Origin: Geminocystis sp. M7585_C2015_104
GTDB lineage: Bacteria > Cyanobacteriota > Cyanobacteriia > Cyanobacteriales > Cyanobacteriaceae
Reading direction: 5' to 3'
NCBI GenBank assembly: GCA_015295805.1
Contig: DVEF01000038.1
Span: 1-51,616 of the forward strand
DNA length: 51,616 nucleotides
Positions 9,864 through 19,105 of this stretch are shown here, piece after piece (the first letter of the stretch is position 1; every line of letters starts with the position of its first letter). Position numbers and translations under genes: made by a program. The notes under the pieces were generated by a model, which was not told where the DNA came from, made no database searches, and saw nothing but the letters and a program-made list of their open reading frames with translations.

Positions 9864-10940
9864 TTAATAGGGGTGGAAGTAGAAGGCAAGGGCGATGATA
9901 GTATAAGTGGCTAATAGGAGTATCCCCTCCAGCCAGTTGCAATTGCCGTCGGCACTGATGGAATTGGCGATGAGGACAGCAACGGCCACCGCCACCAGTT
10001 CAAAGGGGTTGAAGTTCAAGTCCATGGGTTGTCCTATCAGCCAGCCGACGATTACTAGTACTGGCGCCACAAATAGGGCGATTTGCAGACTGGAGCCAAC
10101 GGCTACGGAGACAGATAGGTCCATTTTGTCTTTGATGGCGACAGTAATGGCGGTAGCATGTTCAGCAGCGTTGCCGATAATGGGCAAAAAGATTACTCCT
10201 GTGAATAGGGGCGACAGTCCTAGACTTTCTGTGGCTGCTTCTAAGGAGTCTACCAGAAGTTCCGATTCTACTGCCACCCCGACTGTTACCAGGAAGAGGA
10301 TAAGTGTCCAAAGTGCTAGACTTGGTTTTTTTTCTAACCCCTCCTCTTTCACTTCTATGTCCGCCTCCGCTACCTGGTATAGGTAGGAGTGGGTTTTCAT
10401 GGAAAACAGTAGGCTTAACAGATAAACGGAAATTAGTACTATTGCCACCGCCACTGATAGGGCTTGCATGGTGGTGGGGGGGATGCCGTCGGAGGTGAAG
10501 GCTACGGCGGTGGGGAGGAGAATGGCAATTACTGCCAGAGTCATGGTGGAAGCGTTTAGACGTGCCACACTGGGTTGGAAATTTTGTTCCTTGTAACGGA
10601 TTCCTCCCAAAAACATGGCAAATCCCATTACTAAAAGCAAATTTCCTATTATTGACCCAGTCAGTGTGGCTTTTACTACCTGTATCAATCCGCTTTTAAG
10701 GGCTACAATGGCCAATATCAGTTCTGTGGCATTGCCGAAGGTGGCGTTTAACAAACCGCCTATATTTGGCCCTGTTACCAGGGCTATATTTTCTGTTGCT
10801 TCCCCCATGTATGCTGCCAGGGGTATAATTGCCAGAGCTGCACTAAGAAAAACTATGGTTTCATTCCAGTGGAAATACTCGGCTGCGAGGGAGACGGGAA
10901 TAAAGGCCAACAACAGGGCAAAAATTTGATTCTTATTCAT
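9864..10940 (-). CDS. cax: Calcium/proton exchanger, CaCA superfamily CAX type
   Basis: An integral membrane antiporter that exports Ca2+ (possibly other divalent cations) in exchange for protons. It has about eleven hydrophobic segments. The two family alpha-repeats are clear: GNATELILAIVALKSGLI in the first half and GNAAEHATAITVAIKDKMDL in the second, each with the glutamate needed for cation transport. An acidic stretch (EADIEVKEEGLEKK) separates the halves, as in other CAX proteins. I place the start at the ATG at 10940 (MNKNQIFALLL, 358 residues), because it has AAGG upstream at a reasonable distance. An in-frame ATG at 10967 would add nine residues but has no ribosome-binding site. The long C-to-T bias of the spacer downstream (9706-9863) holds nothing recognisable. 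Confidence 0.92.
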   Translation of the reverse strand: MNKNQIFALLLAFIPVSLAAEYFHWNETIVFLSAALAIIPLAAYMGEATENIALVTGPNIGGLLNATFGNATELILAIVALKSGLIQVVKATLTGSIIGNLLLVMGFAMFLGGIRYKEQNFQPSVARLNASTMTLAVIAILLPTAVAFTSDGIPPTTMQALSVAVAIVLISVYLLSLLFSMKTHSYLYQVAEADIEVKEEGLEKKPSLALWTLILFLVTVGVAVESELLVDSLEAATESLGLSPLFTGVIFLPIIGNAAEHATAITVAIKDKMDLSVSVAVGSSLQIALFVAPVLVIVGWLIGQPMDLNFNPFELVAVAVAVLIANSISADGNCNWLEGILLLATYTIIALAFYFHPY

Positions 10941-11220
10941 ACCTTTTACCTTTTCTGTCACCGGCATTGTAGCAGTTTTATGCCAATCTTACAATATCTC
11001 TTCTTGGCCAATATTGTTAACTCTATTTTCTGGTTATGCCAAGGCCTTTTTTTTTTACATTTTCCGGTGCAACTCTGAGAAGGTTTAGGATTTTTTTTCG
11101 AACCTATACAATTTCCAGTTATCCGCTGATGTAAGCCCTGCCTGGGGTTTTACTATAGGAAAATGGGAGGATTTGTTGCAGCATTTTTAGGGTATAATAA
11201 TCGGGATAGTAGAGATAGGT

Positions 11221-12396
11221 ATGCTAATGAAAATACTACTAATAAGTAACGGCCATGGCGAAGATTTAAACGCTAGTTTAATAGGGGAAAAGTTGCGCGT
11301 TTTAGACTCCAGAATCGAGATAGACGCGTTTCCCATTGTAGGAATTGGAGAGAGCTACATTAGGAGGAATATACCCATAGTTTCTCCCGTCAAAAAAATG
11401 CCTTCTGGTGGCTTTATTTATCTCAATCCTATTAATCTTTTCAAAGACTTGTCCGCCGGACTTATTCTCCTTACCCTAAAACAGTTAAATGCCCTATACG
11501 GAATTAGGGATAACTATGACTTTGTGGTATCAGTAGGGGATACTGTTTCTCTACTGTTTGCCTATATGAGTGGCAGAGGATTCGTGTCGTTTTTAGTATC
11601 ATATTCCAGTCACTACGAGGGGAAATTGAGACTATCTCCTTTGGATAGATTCATCCTCAATTCTTGCCGTTGTTTCCAAGTATTTACCAGGGATAAGTTT
11701 ACTGCAGAGGATTTGACTAGACAGGGCCTAAAAAAGGTTTTATACGAGGGTTATCCCATTCTGGATACAATCAGCCAAAAAACTAACCTAAAACACCCCT
11801 CTAAAAAGATGGTAGCCCTGCTGCCGGGTAGTCGTTTACCTGAGGCTTTAGATAATCTTGCTATCCAACTGAGGGTGTGTGAAATTTTAGTAGAAAGATA
11901 TGGGGCAGCCTGGCAGTTTTGTGGAGCAATAGTGCCCAGCATAACTGATGGTTTGCTTTCTGAGTTAGCAGAGAGGATAAAATGGGAATACACTCCGGGT
12001 AAGTTAAGAAAAAAAGGGGTAGAAGTGGGAGTTTATTATGAGCTATTTGGGGATATAATTAGCCAGTGTGATGTGGCGATTGGCATGGCTGGAACTGCAG
12101 TGGAACAAGCAGTAGGAATGGGGAAGCCTGTGGTACAAATTCCCGGTAATGGTCCTCAGTTTACCTATCGTTTTGCCGAGGCTCAACAGCGTTTGTTGGG
12201 ACTAAATGTATTGACGATAAAACCTTACTTAAGTTTAGAAAAAAGGTGTGAAGAAGCAGCGGAAAAGATAAGCTCTATAGTTAATGATGAGGTATTTTTG
12301 AAGAAATGTGCGGAAAATGGCAAGGAGAGAATTGGGGAAGCGGGAGGTTCAACAAGAATAGCAAAAAGAATTTTAGCTTTGCTCAATAACAGTTGA
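11221..12396 (+). CDS. Lipid-A-disaccharide synthase-related protein (LpxB-like)
   Basis: A 391-residue GT-B-type protein of the cyanobacterial/plastid LpxB-related family. Visible family features are the N-terminal LLISNGHGEDLNA loop, KMPSGGFIYLNP, the DFVVSVGDTVSLLFA segment and VSYSSHYEGK. Farther on are MVALLPGSRLPEA and the C-terminal sugar-nucleotide half, CDVAIGMAGTAVEQAVGMGK then VVQIPGNGPQFTYRFAEAQ. True LpxB joins UDP-diacylglucosamine and lipid X in lipid A synthesis. This branch is distinct, and its substrate is unknown to me, so the name is by homology only. It starts with ATG at 11221, with a second ATG two codons on. It is followed 42 bp later by argJ on the same strand. No other lipid A gene is nearby. 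Confidence 0.8.
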   Translation: MLMKILLISNGHGEDLNASLIGEKLRVLDSRIEIDAFPIVGIGESYIRRNIPIVSPVKKMPSGGFIYLNPINLFKDLSAGLILLTLKQLNALYGIRDNYDFVVSVGDTVSLLFAYMSGRGFVSFLVSYSSHYEGKLRLSPLDRFILNSCRCFQVFTRDKFTAEDLTRQGLKKVLYEGYPILDTISQKTNLKHPSKKMVALLPGSRLPEALDNLAIQLRVCEILVERYGAAWQFCGAIVPSITDGLLSELAERIKWEYTPGKLRKKGVEVGVYYELFGDIISQCDVAIGMAGTAVEQAVGMGKPVVQIPGNGPQFTYRFAEAQQRLLGLNVLTIKPYLSLEKRCEEAAEKISSIVNDEVFLKKCAENGKERIGEAGGSTRIAKRILALLNNS

Positions 12397-12438
12397 ATAC
12401 TATAATAATTTATCCATTTAGCAAGAGGGAGAACAAAT

Positions 12439-13680
12439 ATGTTCGAATGGAGGGTAATTGAAGGAGGGATAACAGCCCCAAAGGGGTTTAAATCATCAGG
12501 GATAGCAGCAGGTTTGAAAGCCTCGGGGTTGCCAGATTTGGCCCTAATTTGGTCAGAAACTGAGGCTATTGCCGCGGGGGTTTTTACCACCTCTGCCGTA
12601 AGGGCAGCCTGTGTAGATTATTGTCGCCAAAAATTACAAAAAAAGGCCACCGCTAGGGCAATTTTATGTAACTCTGGACAGGCAAATGCGGCAACGGGAA
12701 AACAGGGATGGGAAGACGCCCTAACATGTGCCTCGGCTTTGGCTCAAACTCTTAGAATTGATGCTGACAGCATCCTGTTAGCCTCTACAGGGGTGATTGG
12801 CGAGAGAATCAAAATGGATGCCCTCCTACGGGCTATACCACGTCTGGTGGCGGAGTTATCAGAAAATGGCAGTGAGGCGACGGCAAGGGCGATTATGACT
12901 ACTGATTTAGTACCTAAGTCTATTGCCCTGGAAACCACCATCGACAACCGCCCAGTGCGTATCGGCGGCATTGCCAAGGGCTCGGGGATGATTCACCCCA
13001 ATATGGCCACCATGTTAGCATTTATCACCTGTGATGGGCTAGTGTCTACTCAACTGTGGCAGAAAATGCTAAAACACGCAGTGGAGCTTAGTTTCAATCA
13101 AATTACAGTGGACGGGGACACTAGCACCAATGATACCGTAATTGCCTTGGCCAATGGACAGTCTCGCACCCCCACCATCACCCAATTGGACGAAAATGGC
13201 CTCAAATTACAGGCTTTGCTGACCGAAGTATGTCAGTATTTAGCAAAAGCTATAGCAAGAGACGGAGAGGGGGCAACCTGTCTTATTGAGGTGGAGGTGA
13301 GTGGCGCGCCAGATGACGCCGCCGCCAGACAAATTGCCCGCACCATTGTGGGCTCAAACCTAGTAAAGTCGGCCGTTTTCGGTCGTGATCCCAACTGGGG
13401 CAGAATCGCCGCCGCTGCCGGCAGGGCCGGTGTTCCCTTTAATCAGGAAGACTTGAAGATACAACTAGGTGACATAGTTCTTATGGAGAAAGGGCAACCT
13501 CTAAATTTTGACCGCCTCTCTGCTAGTGGGTATCTCCAACAGGCTGCCAGGGGGGAATATCTCAAAACTGATACTGTCCTTATCCGTGTATCCGTAGGTA
13601 ATGGAACTGGAGTAGGCAAGGCCTGGGGTTGTGACCTTAGTTATGATTACGTAAGGATAAATGCGGAATACACTACCTAA
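12439..13680 (+). CDS. argJ: Bifunctional glutamate N-acetyltransferase / ornithine acetyltransferase
   Basis: A cytoplasmic arginine-biosynthesis enzyme, 413 residues, that moves the acetyl group from N-acetylornithine to glutamate; bifunctional members also acetylate glutamate from acetyl-CoA. It is made as one chain that cleaves itself into alpha and beta subunits. The cleavage site is visible as MIHPNMATMLAFI, with the nucleophile at Thr191. Other signatures are AAGVFTTSAVRAACVDYCR, ILCNSGQANAATG, ASTGVIGERI, the KGSGM block and the C-terminal VKSAVFGRDPNWGRIAAAAGRAG. Length is normal. AAGAGGGAG precedes the ATG. It follows the LpxB-like gene by 42 bp and ends 10 bp before the oppositely directed rnz, so the two stop codons nearly meet. 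Confidence 0.96.
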   Translation: MFEWRVIEGGITAPKGFKSSGIAAGLKASGLPDLALIWSETEAIAAGVFTTSAVRAACVDYCRQKLQKKATARAILCNSGQANAATGKQGWEDALTCASALAQTLRIDADSILLASTGVIGERIKMDALLRAIPRLVAELSENGSEATARAIMTTDLVPKSIALETTIDNRPVRIGGIAKGSGMIHPNMATMLAFITCDGLVSTQLWQKMLKHAVELSFNQITVDGDTSTNDTVIALANGQSRTPTITQLDENGLKLQALLTEVCQYLAKAIARDGEGATCLIEVEVSGAPDDAAARQIARTIVGSNLVKSAVFGRDPNWGRIAAAAGRAGVPFNQEDLKIQLGDIVLMEKGQPLNFDRLSASGYLQQAARGEYLKTDTVLIRVSVGNGTGVGKAWGCDLSYDYVRINAEYTT

Positions 13681-13690
13681 CTCATACCAT

Positions 13691-14623
13691 CTAGCGACGA
13701 CGGGGGATGTCATAGCGGAAAAAGTCATAGGCAGCAAGGGTGGCGGGAAAAATAGCCCTAGCCTCCGCTACTAAATCTTTCATTTGGATAGGGTTGCCAG
13801 GGGCATAACGGGGGCTAAAATGGGTTATAATTAGTTGTCTCACCCCAGCCGCCAATGCCACCTGTGCTGCCATGGTGGTGGTAGAATGTAGTTTTTCGAA
13901 GGCCATGGGGGCGTCTTGGTGAGCAAAGGTAGCCTCATGGACCAGCAAGTCCGCATCTCTAGCCAATTCTACCGCATTATCACAGTAGATGGTATCGGTG
14001 CAGTAGACGAACTTACGTCCTATTTCTTTAGGGCCACAAAAGTCCTTGCCTACAAACACCCTACCGTCTTCTAACACAATGGTTTCCCCAGCCTTTAGTC
14101 TACCATACAAGGGCCCTGGGGGGATGCCTGCCTTTTTCGCCTTTTCCACATTAAAGGGGCCAGGACGGTCTTTTTCTGCTACCCTATAACCATAGGTGGT
14201 AACTCGGTGTTTTAGGGGGAGACAGGTGACGGTGTATTCTGCATCTTCGTAGATGAGCCCTGGTTCTACGGTGTAGATTGTAACACCATAAGGAAAAGAG
14301 GTGTAAGAGTACTTCATACAGGCTTTTAGATAGGGCTCAATGCCGGGGGGGCCGTATATTTCGATTTTTTCCGCATGAGCCCCTAACCCACAACTAGCTA
14401 GTAGCCCCATTAAACCAAAAATATGGTCCCCATGCATGTGGGTAATGAAAATTTTTTTTATTTGCGATATTCTTAGGTCGCTACGGAGGAATTGATGTTG
14501 GGTGCCTTCTCCACAGTCAAATAACCAGATTTCTCCTCTTTGCAGTAATCTCAGGGCCACTGCAGACACATTCCTAGTTTTAGTGGGCACCCCCGAACTG
14601 GTGCCTAAGAAAGTCACTTCCAC
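13691..14623 (-). CDS. rnz: Ribonuclease Z
   Basis: The tRNA 3'-processing endonuclease, a zinc-dependent metallo-beta-lactamase-fold protein of 310 residues, usual for the short-form bacterial/plant RNase Z. The sequence opens MEVTFLGTSSGVPTKTRNVS. It has the zinc motif THMHGDH at residues 61-67, FDCGEGTQHQF, the PxKHR-type loop CLPLKHRVTTYGYR, and the later metal ligands in YCTDT, LVHEATFAHQ and LIITHFSPRY. The flexible arm (GPPGIEPYLKACMKYSYT) is present. The start codon is GTG; no better ATG lies in frame. It is downstream of the symporter gene on the same strand (53 bp apart). Confidence 0.96.
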   Translation of the reverse strand: MEVTFLGTSSGVPTKTRNVSAVALRLLQRGEIWLFDCGEGTQHQFLRSDLRISQIKKIFITHMHGDHIFGLMGLLASCGLGAHAEKIEIYGPPGIEPYLKACMKYSYTSFPYGVTIYTVEPGLIYEDAEYTVTCLPLKHRVTTYGYRVAEKDRPGPFNVEKAKKAGIPPGPLYGRLKAGETIVLEDGRVFVGKDFCGPKEIGRKFVYCTDTIYCDNAVELARDADLLVHEATFAHQDAPMAFEKLHSTTTMAAQVALAAGVRQLIITHFSPRYAPGNPIQMKDLVAEARAIFPATLAAYDFFRYDIPRRR

Positions 14624-14676
14624 TATTTTGTACTACTAATATACCTAAGAATTAGACTTATTAGCCTATAATACCA

Positions 14677-16434
14677 CTACTCCAGGCCAGGACGTTTTTT
14701 GGGGAGAGGGTGGAGCCGTTCTAGTTTTCGCAACCACAGACCGCTAGCTACTGCTACAATGAGAGATAACCAGCCTGTGAGGGGTTTTAGCAGTAAAAAG
14801 CCTCCTAAGGCGAACATACTGCCAAAAAGCAAAAACAGGGAGGCGATTACCTTCATCAGGTCCAGTGTCAGGTTTTGCAGAGGTGTTACGCCAGTGGCTA
14901 GCTGTTGTTTTCGCCAGCCTATTCCGGCAGGGCGCACTCGCAGGTAGAATTGGTTGAGGGTTTCTTCTGACTCGGGGGGTGTAAGATACATAGCCGTAAT
15001 CCAGACAACGGCGGTAAGGAGGGAAATAGTAATCAGTCTCCAGCCAAAGTCTGTGGGGAAAAGATTGAGATTAGGGATGGAACTCAGTAGGCCTATAATA
15101 AAACCAGCCACCATGGCTGCTAATTCTGCGGCGGCGTTTATCCGCCACCAGTACCATCTCAGAATCAATACTAGTCCCGGGCCTGTACCAATGGCTATTA
15201 CGAGTCGAAACACGGTGGCTACGTCTTGGGCAAAAAAGGCGGCTAAAGCCCCAAGAAACGTCACAATTACCGAGGCAATTCTCCCTACTAATACTAATTC
15301 TGCTTGGGAGGCTTGTGGGGAAATAAAGCGACGGTATAAATCATTGGTAAGATAAGATGCACCCCAGTTGATGGAGGTGGAAACTGTACTCATAAAGGCT
15401 GCCATTAGGGAGGCTACCACCAGCCCCAAAAGAAGGGGTGGCAGAAATTCTATCATCAACAGGGGATAGGCCAATTCTGGATCTTCTAGGTTAGGATAGA
15501 CAACAATGGCCACTAAAGCCACTATAATCCATGGCCAGGTGCGGATTACATAGTTGAGGATATTGAAACACCAAGCAGCCTTTTCTGCCTCCTTCTCACT
15601 CCTCACAGACACCAGCCTTTGGATGAATTCCCCCCCTCCATCACTACGACGAAAACTCCACCATTGTACCAGTAGATAGGCAGCAAAAGTGCTTAAACTG
15701 ATGCCAGCATTGTCTTTCAGGGGGAGGAAGGATAAAACGTCTATCTTGCTGTGGGCAGTTACAGCGGGGATTAACTGGTGGATACCGCCCACATGGTTGA
15801 TGGCAAAAATAGCCACCACCATTGCACCCAATAAGGCTAGGAAAAATTGAAAAAAGTCAGTGACTACTACCCCCCACAGGCCGGAAAAACTGGAGTAGCC
15901 CAGCACTATAATACTAATTGCCACCACCGTCCACAATTTGCCATTGTCTCCTAACTGTAGTCCTAGACTTTCCCACAACTGGAGGGCAGCTATTACCTTC
16001 ACCATGGCTAACATGGCATAGCCTATCCCAATACAGTTGATGGGCACAGCAAATAGAAAGGCTTTTGTAGCGCGTAAAATTGCGGCCATTTTACCCCCAT
16101 AGCGGATTTCTGTCAATTCCGCATCTGTTAAAACCTCGGCCCTTCGCCACAGTCGCGCGAAAATATAGGTCATTACCACGTGGGTTATGGCAAAACTCCA
16201 CCACTCCCAGTTGCCGGCTATTCCCCTCTTAGCTACTATGCCGCAGATGTATAGAGGAGTGTCAATGGAAAAAGTGGTAGCTGCCATACTAGTGCCGGCT
16301 AACCACCAGGGAAGGGAGCGTCCTGACACGAAAAAATCTTCTATACTTTTACTGGCACGTTTTGCTAACTTTATCCCCAGCCACAGGGTTATTACTAGAT
16401 AGCAGATAACAACAATCCAGTCTATAATTTGCAT
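14677..16434 (-). CDS. Sodium:solute symporter family protein
   Basis: A 585-residue inner-membrane transporter of the SSS (SLC5-like) family with about thirteen to fourteen hydrophobic segments. It begins MQIIDWIVVICYLVITLWLG, followed by the family hallmark FFVSGRSLPWWLAGTSMAATTFSIDTPLY, which lines the Na+ site. The middle contains SSFSGLWGVVVTDFFQFFLA and the long FMSTVSTSINWGASYLTNDLYRRF segment, again typical of the family. The substrate cannot be read from sequence; family members carry sugars, amino acids, organic acids or urea. It is longer than PutP (about 500) because of extra C-terminal helices. It is divergent from metG across 345 bp and co-directional with rnz. Confidence 0.88.
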   Translation of the reverse strand: MQIIDWIVVICYLVITLWLGIKLAKRASKSIEDFFVSGRSLPWWLAGTSMAATTFSIDTPLYICGIVAKRGIAGNWEWWSFAITHVVMTYIFARLWRRAEVLTDAELTEIRYGGKMAAILRATKAFLFAVPINCIGIGYAMLAMVKVIAALQLWESLGLQLGDNGKLWTVVAISIIVLGYSSFSGLWGVVVTDFFQFFLALLGAMVVAIFAINHVGGIHQLIPAVTAHSKIDVLSFLPLKDNAGISLSTFAAYLLVQWWSFRRSDGGGEFIQRLVSVRSEKEAEKAAWCFNILNYVIRTWPWIIVALVAIVVYPNLEDPELAYPLLMIEFLPPLLLGLVVASLMAAFMSTVSTSINWGASYLTNDLYRRFISPQASQAELVLVGRIASVIVTFLGALAAFFAQDVATVFRLVIAIGTGPGLVLILRWYWWRINAAAELAAMVAGFIIGLLSSIPNLNLFPTDFGWRLITISLLTAVVWITAMYLTPPESEETLNQFYLRVRPAGIGWRKQQLATGVTPLQNLTLDLMKVIASLFLLFGSMFALGGFLLLKPLTGWLSLIVAVASGLWLRKLERLHPLPKKRPGLE

Positions 16435-16779
16435 GGATAAGATGCTTTTGTTTTCCTTTCCCTTGTCTACGATTATGGTGCTCTAATGGACTAATTTTCG
16501 ACCTCTTTTTGTTAAAATGCTATCAGATGTCCTTTTATTGTCTATGGTTTGCGCTTCTTTGTCAATGATGGACTGAGCTACTTATAAAAGCCTATTGGTT
16601 TGGGGCGAGAAAACTGTCTACCCCTGCCTGGCCCCCTTGTGTCCCACTGAAATGGACTATCCTAAAGGTAAAAAAAGTCTAAAGGAAGGGAAGAGAAATA
16701 GTCCACAGAGCATAGATTAGATTATAAAAAACTAAAGACAGTCTCTAATTCACTCAGGTTAACAACTGAAATTTTATAG
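16435..16779. other. Divergent promoter region between the symporter gene and metG
   Basis: No gene or clear structure is seen in these 345 bp. The AT-rich segment 16725-16740 (GATTATAAAAAAC) may hold a -10 element for metG, but no convincing -35 accompanies it. Confidence 0.35.
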
Positions 16780-18390
16780 ATGAATAATTTAACTCAAACT
16801 CCTAGGAAAAATTCTTTTAGCCTCACCACTCCCCTATACTACGTCAACGGTTTGCCCCATATCGGTAGTGCCTACACTACTATGGTGGCAGATGCCATTG
16901 CCCGTTGGCACCGTCTCCAAGGGCAAGACGTATTATTTGTAACCGGAAGTGACGAACACGGTCAGAAAATCCAACGCACTGCCGAGTCTTTGGGGGTGCC
17001 CCCCCAAGAACATTGCGATCGCATTGTGGCTAAATTCCGAGAATTGTGGGAAAAACTAGATATACAGTATGATCGTTTTAGTCGCACCACCGCCGCTAAA
17101 CACGAGGCTATAGTAAGGGAGTTTTTCCAAAGAGTAAAGGCTAATGGTGATATATATCTTGCCCAACAAAAGGGGTGGTATTGTGTGGCATGTGAGGAGT
17201 TTAAGGAGGAAAAAGACATCACCGAAGACGGCTATTGTCTCATCCACCCCAACCAAAAAGTGGAATGGCGAGACGAGGAAAACTATTTCTTCCGTCTGTC
17301 TCGCTACCAGGAAGCCTTGGAAAGACTCTACGAAGAAAACCCCCAGTTTATCCAGCCAGAAAGCAGACGCAATGAGGTAATCAACTTTGTTAAACAGGGA
17401 TTAAAAGATTTTTCCATCTCCCGTATAAACGTTTCCTGGGGTTTCCCTGTGCCAGACAATCCTACCCATACCATTTACGTCTGGTTTGATGCCCTATTAG
17501 GCTATGTTACAGCCCTTTTGGACGAATCTGACGAGCCCACCCTCGCCAATGCTACCAAAAAATGGTACCCCTTTGACCTCCACCTCATCGGCAAGGATAT
17601 TCTCCGTTTTCATGCCGTATACTGGCCCGCTATGCTCATGTCCGCCAATTTACCACTGCCTAGACAGGTATTTGGTCATGGTTTCTTGACAAAGGACGGC
17701 AAAAAAATGGGCAAAAGTGTCGGCAACACCCTCGATCCCTTTGAGTTGGTGGCCAAGTACGGGACAGATGCCGTTAGGTATTATTTTCTCAAAGAAATCG
17801 AATTAGGGGAAGATGGTGACTTCAACGAGGTGAGATTTGTCAATACCGTTAATGCCGATTTGGCTGACGACTTAGGCAATCTCCTCAATCGTAGTCTTGG
17901 TATGTTGAATAAGTACTGCAAACAAGGAGTGCCTACCATCACCGGCAAGGACATACCCAACGACAACGAGGTTAAAAGCATAGTTGTCCTTCTGACAGAC
18001 AAGATAGTTTCTGCCTACCAAAACTATCAATTATCTTTTGTGTGTAAAGAAATTTTAAATCTCATTAAAACCTGTAACCGTTATATTGATGAAAAAAAAC
18101 CATGGAGTCTGTTTAAACAAGGTGAACAGGAGGAGGTGGAAAAAATCCTCTATGTAGTCTTAGAATCTGTACGTTTTGCCGCCTTTCACCTAGCTCCAGT
18201 CATCCCCAACATCAGCAACAAAATTTATCGACAACTGGGTTATTCTCTTGATTTCCATCAAAAGGACCTAGGAAAAAAAATAAATCTATCTTCCCACTCC
18301 CAATGGGGAGTCCTACCCTTAAATAGGGATTTACCCAAGGCAGAACCAGTTTTTGCTAAGGTTTCCTTGCCTGAAAATCCTACTAATTAA
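16780..18390 (+). CDS. metG: Methionyl-tRNA synthetase
   Basis: A class I aminoacyl-tRNA synthetase of 536 residues that charges initiator and elongator tRNA-Met. The HIGH signature appears as HIGS at 27-30 (PLYYVNGLPHIGSAYT) and the KMSKS loop as KMGKS at 309-313 (DGKKMGKSVGNTLDP). The connective insert has one CxxC pair (WYCVACEEFKEE), as in the shorter bacterial type, with no C-terminal EMAP/tRNA-binding domain. RRNEVINFVKQGLKDFSISR and the anticodon-binding helical region (DLADDLGNLLNRSL) are present. A single HIP1 octamer, GCGATCGC, lies inside it at 17015-17022. The NYN-domain gene follows 42 bp later on the same strand. Confidence 0.97.
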   Translation: MNNLTQTPRKNSFSLTTPLYYVNGLPHIGSAYTTMVADAIARWHRLQGQDVLFVTGSDEHGQKIQRTAESLGVPPQEHCDRIVAKFRELWEKLDIQYDRFSRTTAAKHEAIVREFFQRVKANGDIYLAQQKGWYCVACEEFKEEKDITEDGYCLIHPNQKVEWRDEENYFFRLSRYQEALERLYEENPQFIQPESRRNEVINFVKQGLKDFSISRINVSWGFPVPDNPTHTIYVWFDALLGYVTALLDESDEPTLANATKKWYPFDLHLIGKDILRFHAVYWPAMLMSANLPLPRQVFGHGFLTKDGKKMGKSVGNTLDPFELVAKYGTDAVRYYFLKEIELGEDGDFNEVRFVNTVNADLADDLGNLLNRSLGMLNKYCKQGVPTITGKDIPNDNEVKSIVVLLTDKIVSAYQNYQLSFVCKEILNLIKTCNRYIDEKKPWSLFKQGEQEEVEKILYVVLESVRFAAFHLAPVIPNISNKIYRQLGYSLDFHQKDLGKKINLSSHSQWGVLPLNRDLPKAEPVFAKVSLPENPTN

Positions 18391-18432
18391 AGTAACCTTA
18401 ATTCTATTTGGAGGTTTCGCAGGGAGAAAATA

Positions 18433-19104
18433 TTGGCTGAGAGAGATATCTTTTACAAAAAAACAAGAAAAAAAAAAAATAAGGATCTAAAAATGTGGGA
18501 TAATTTTGATAACGATCCCGTATTTCCTCCAGATCCGGTTTTGGAGAATCGGGGGAGGGTGGCCATTTTCATTGATGGGTCAAACCTCTTCTATGCCGCA
18601 CTCCAATTGGGAGTAGAAATTGACTATACTAAGTTATTATATCGTCTTACAGCAGGAGCTAAATTACTACGTGCCTTCTTCTATACAGGGGTGGATCGTA
18701 CCAATGAAAAACAACAAGGATTTCTCTTATGGATGCGGCGCAATGGCTACCGTGTCATCGCCAAGGATTTGGTACAATTGCCAGATGGGACTAAAAAGGC
18801 CAACTTAGACGTGGAAATCGCAGTAGACTTAATGGCCTTGGTGGACTACTATGATACGGCAGTCTTAGTCAGTGGCGATGGGGATTTGGCCTACGCCGTG
18901 GATGCCGTCAGTTACAGAGGTGCGCGGGTGGAAGTGGTTAGCCTCCGCTCTATGACTAGTGATAATCTAATTAATGTGGCTGATCGTTACATCGACCTGG
19001 AACAAATCCGGGATGACATCAAAAAAACCCGTAAAGGTGGCCCTCCCGACACCTTTTCCCCCTACCATCTCATCGAAGGCAGAGATCCGGATATCTATGA
19101 ATAA
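18433..19104 (+). CDS. NYN domain (LabA/DUF88-like) protein
   Basis: A PIN-like NYN-domain protein of the LabA/DUF88 family; members are thought to be metal-dependent nucleases. In Synechococcus elongatus LabA influences low-amplitude circadian output, but this family has several paralogues and this copy cannot be tied to clock function from sequence. Conserved acidic residues are seen in VAIFIDGSNLFYAAL, KKANLDVEIAVDLMAL and AVLVSGDGDLAYAVDAV. The 223-residue reading starts at a TTG (18433) with AGGGAG upstream. An ATG at 18493 would remove a very lysine-rich 20-residue N-terminus and start MWDNFDND, which may be the true start. The stop lies 1 bp from that of the convergent DUF3084 gene. 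Confidence 0.82.
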   Translation: MAERDIFYKKTRKKKNKDLKMWDNFDNDPVFPPDPVLENRGRVAIFIDGSNLFYAALQLGVEIDYTKLLYRLTAGAKLLRAFFYTGVDRTNEKQQGFLLWMRRNGYRVIAKDLVQLPDGTKKANLDVEIAVDLMALVDYYDTAVLVSGDGDLAYAVDAVSYRGARVEVVSLRSMTSDNLINVADRYIDLEQIRDDIKKTRKGGPPDTFSPYHLIEGRDPDIYE

Positions 19105-19105
19105 A

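Noticed and set aside
12225-12590. Open frames on the strand opposite argJ, the LpxB-like gene and other genes
   Set aside because: They mirror codon patterns of well-supported genes and show no family resemblance.
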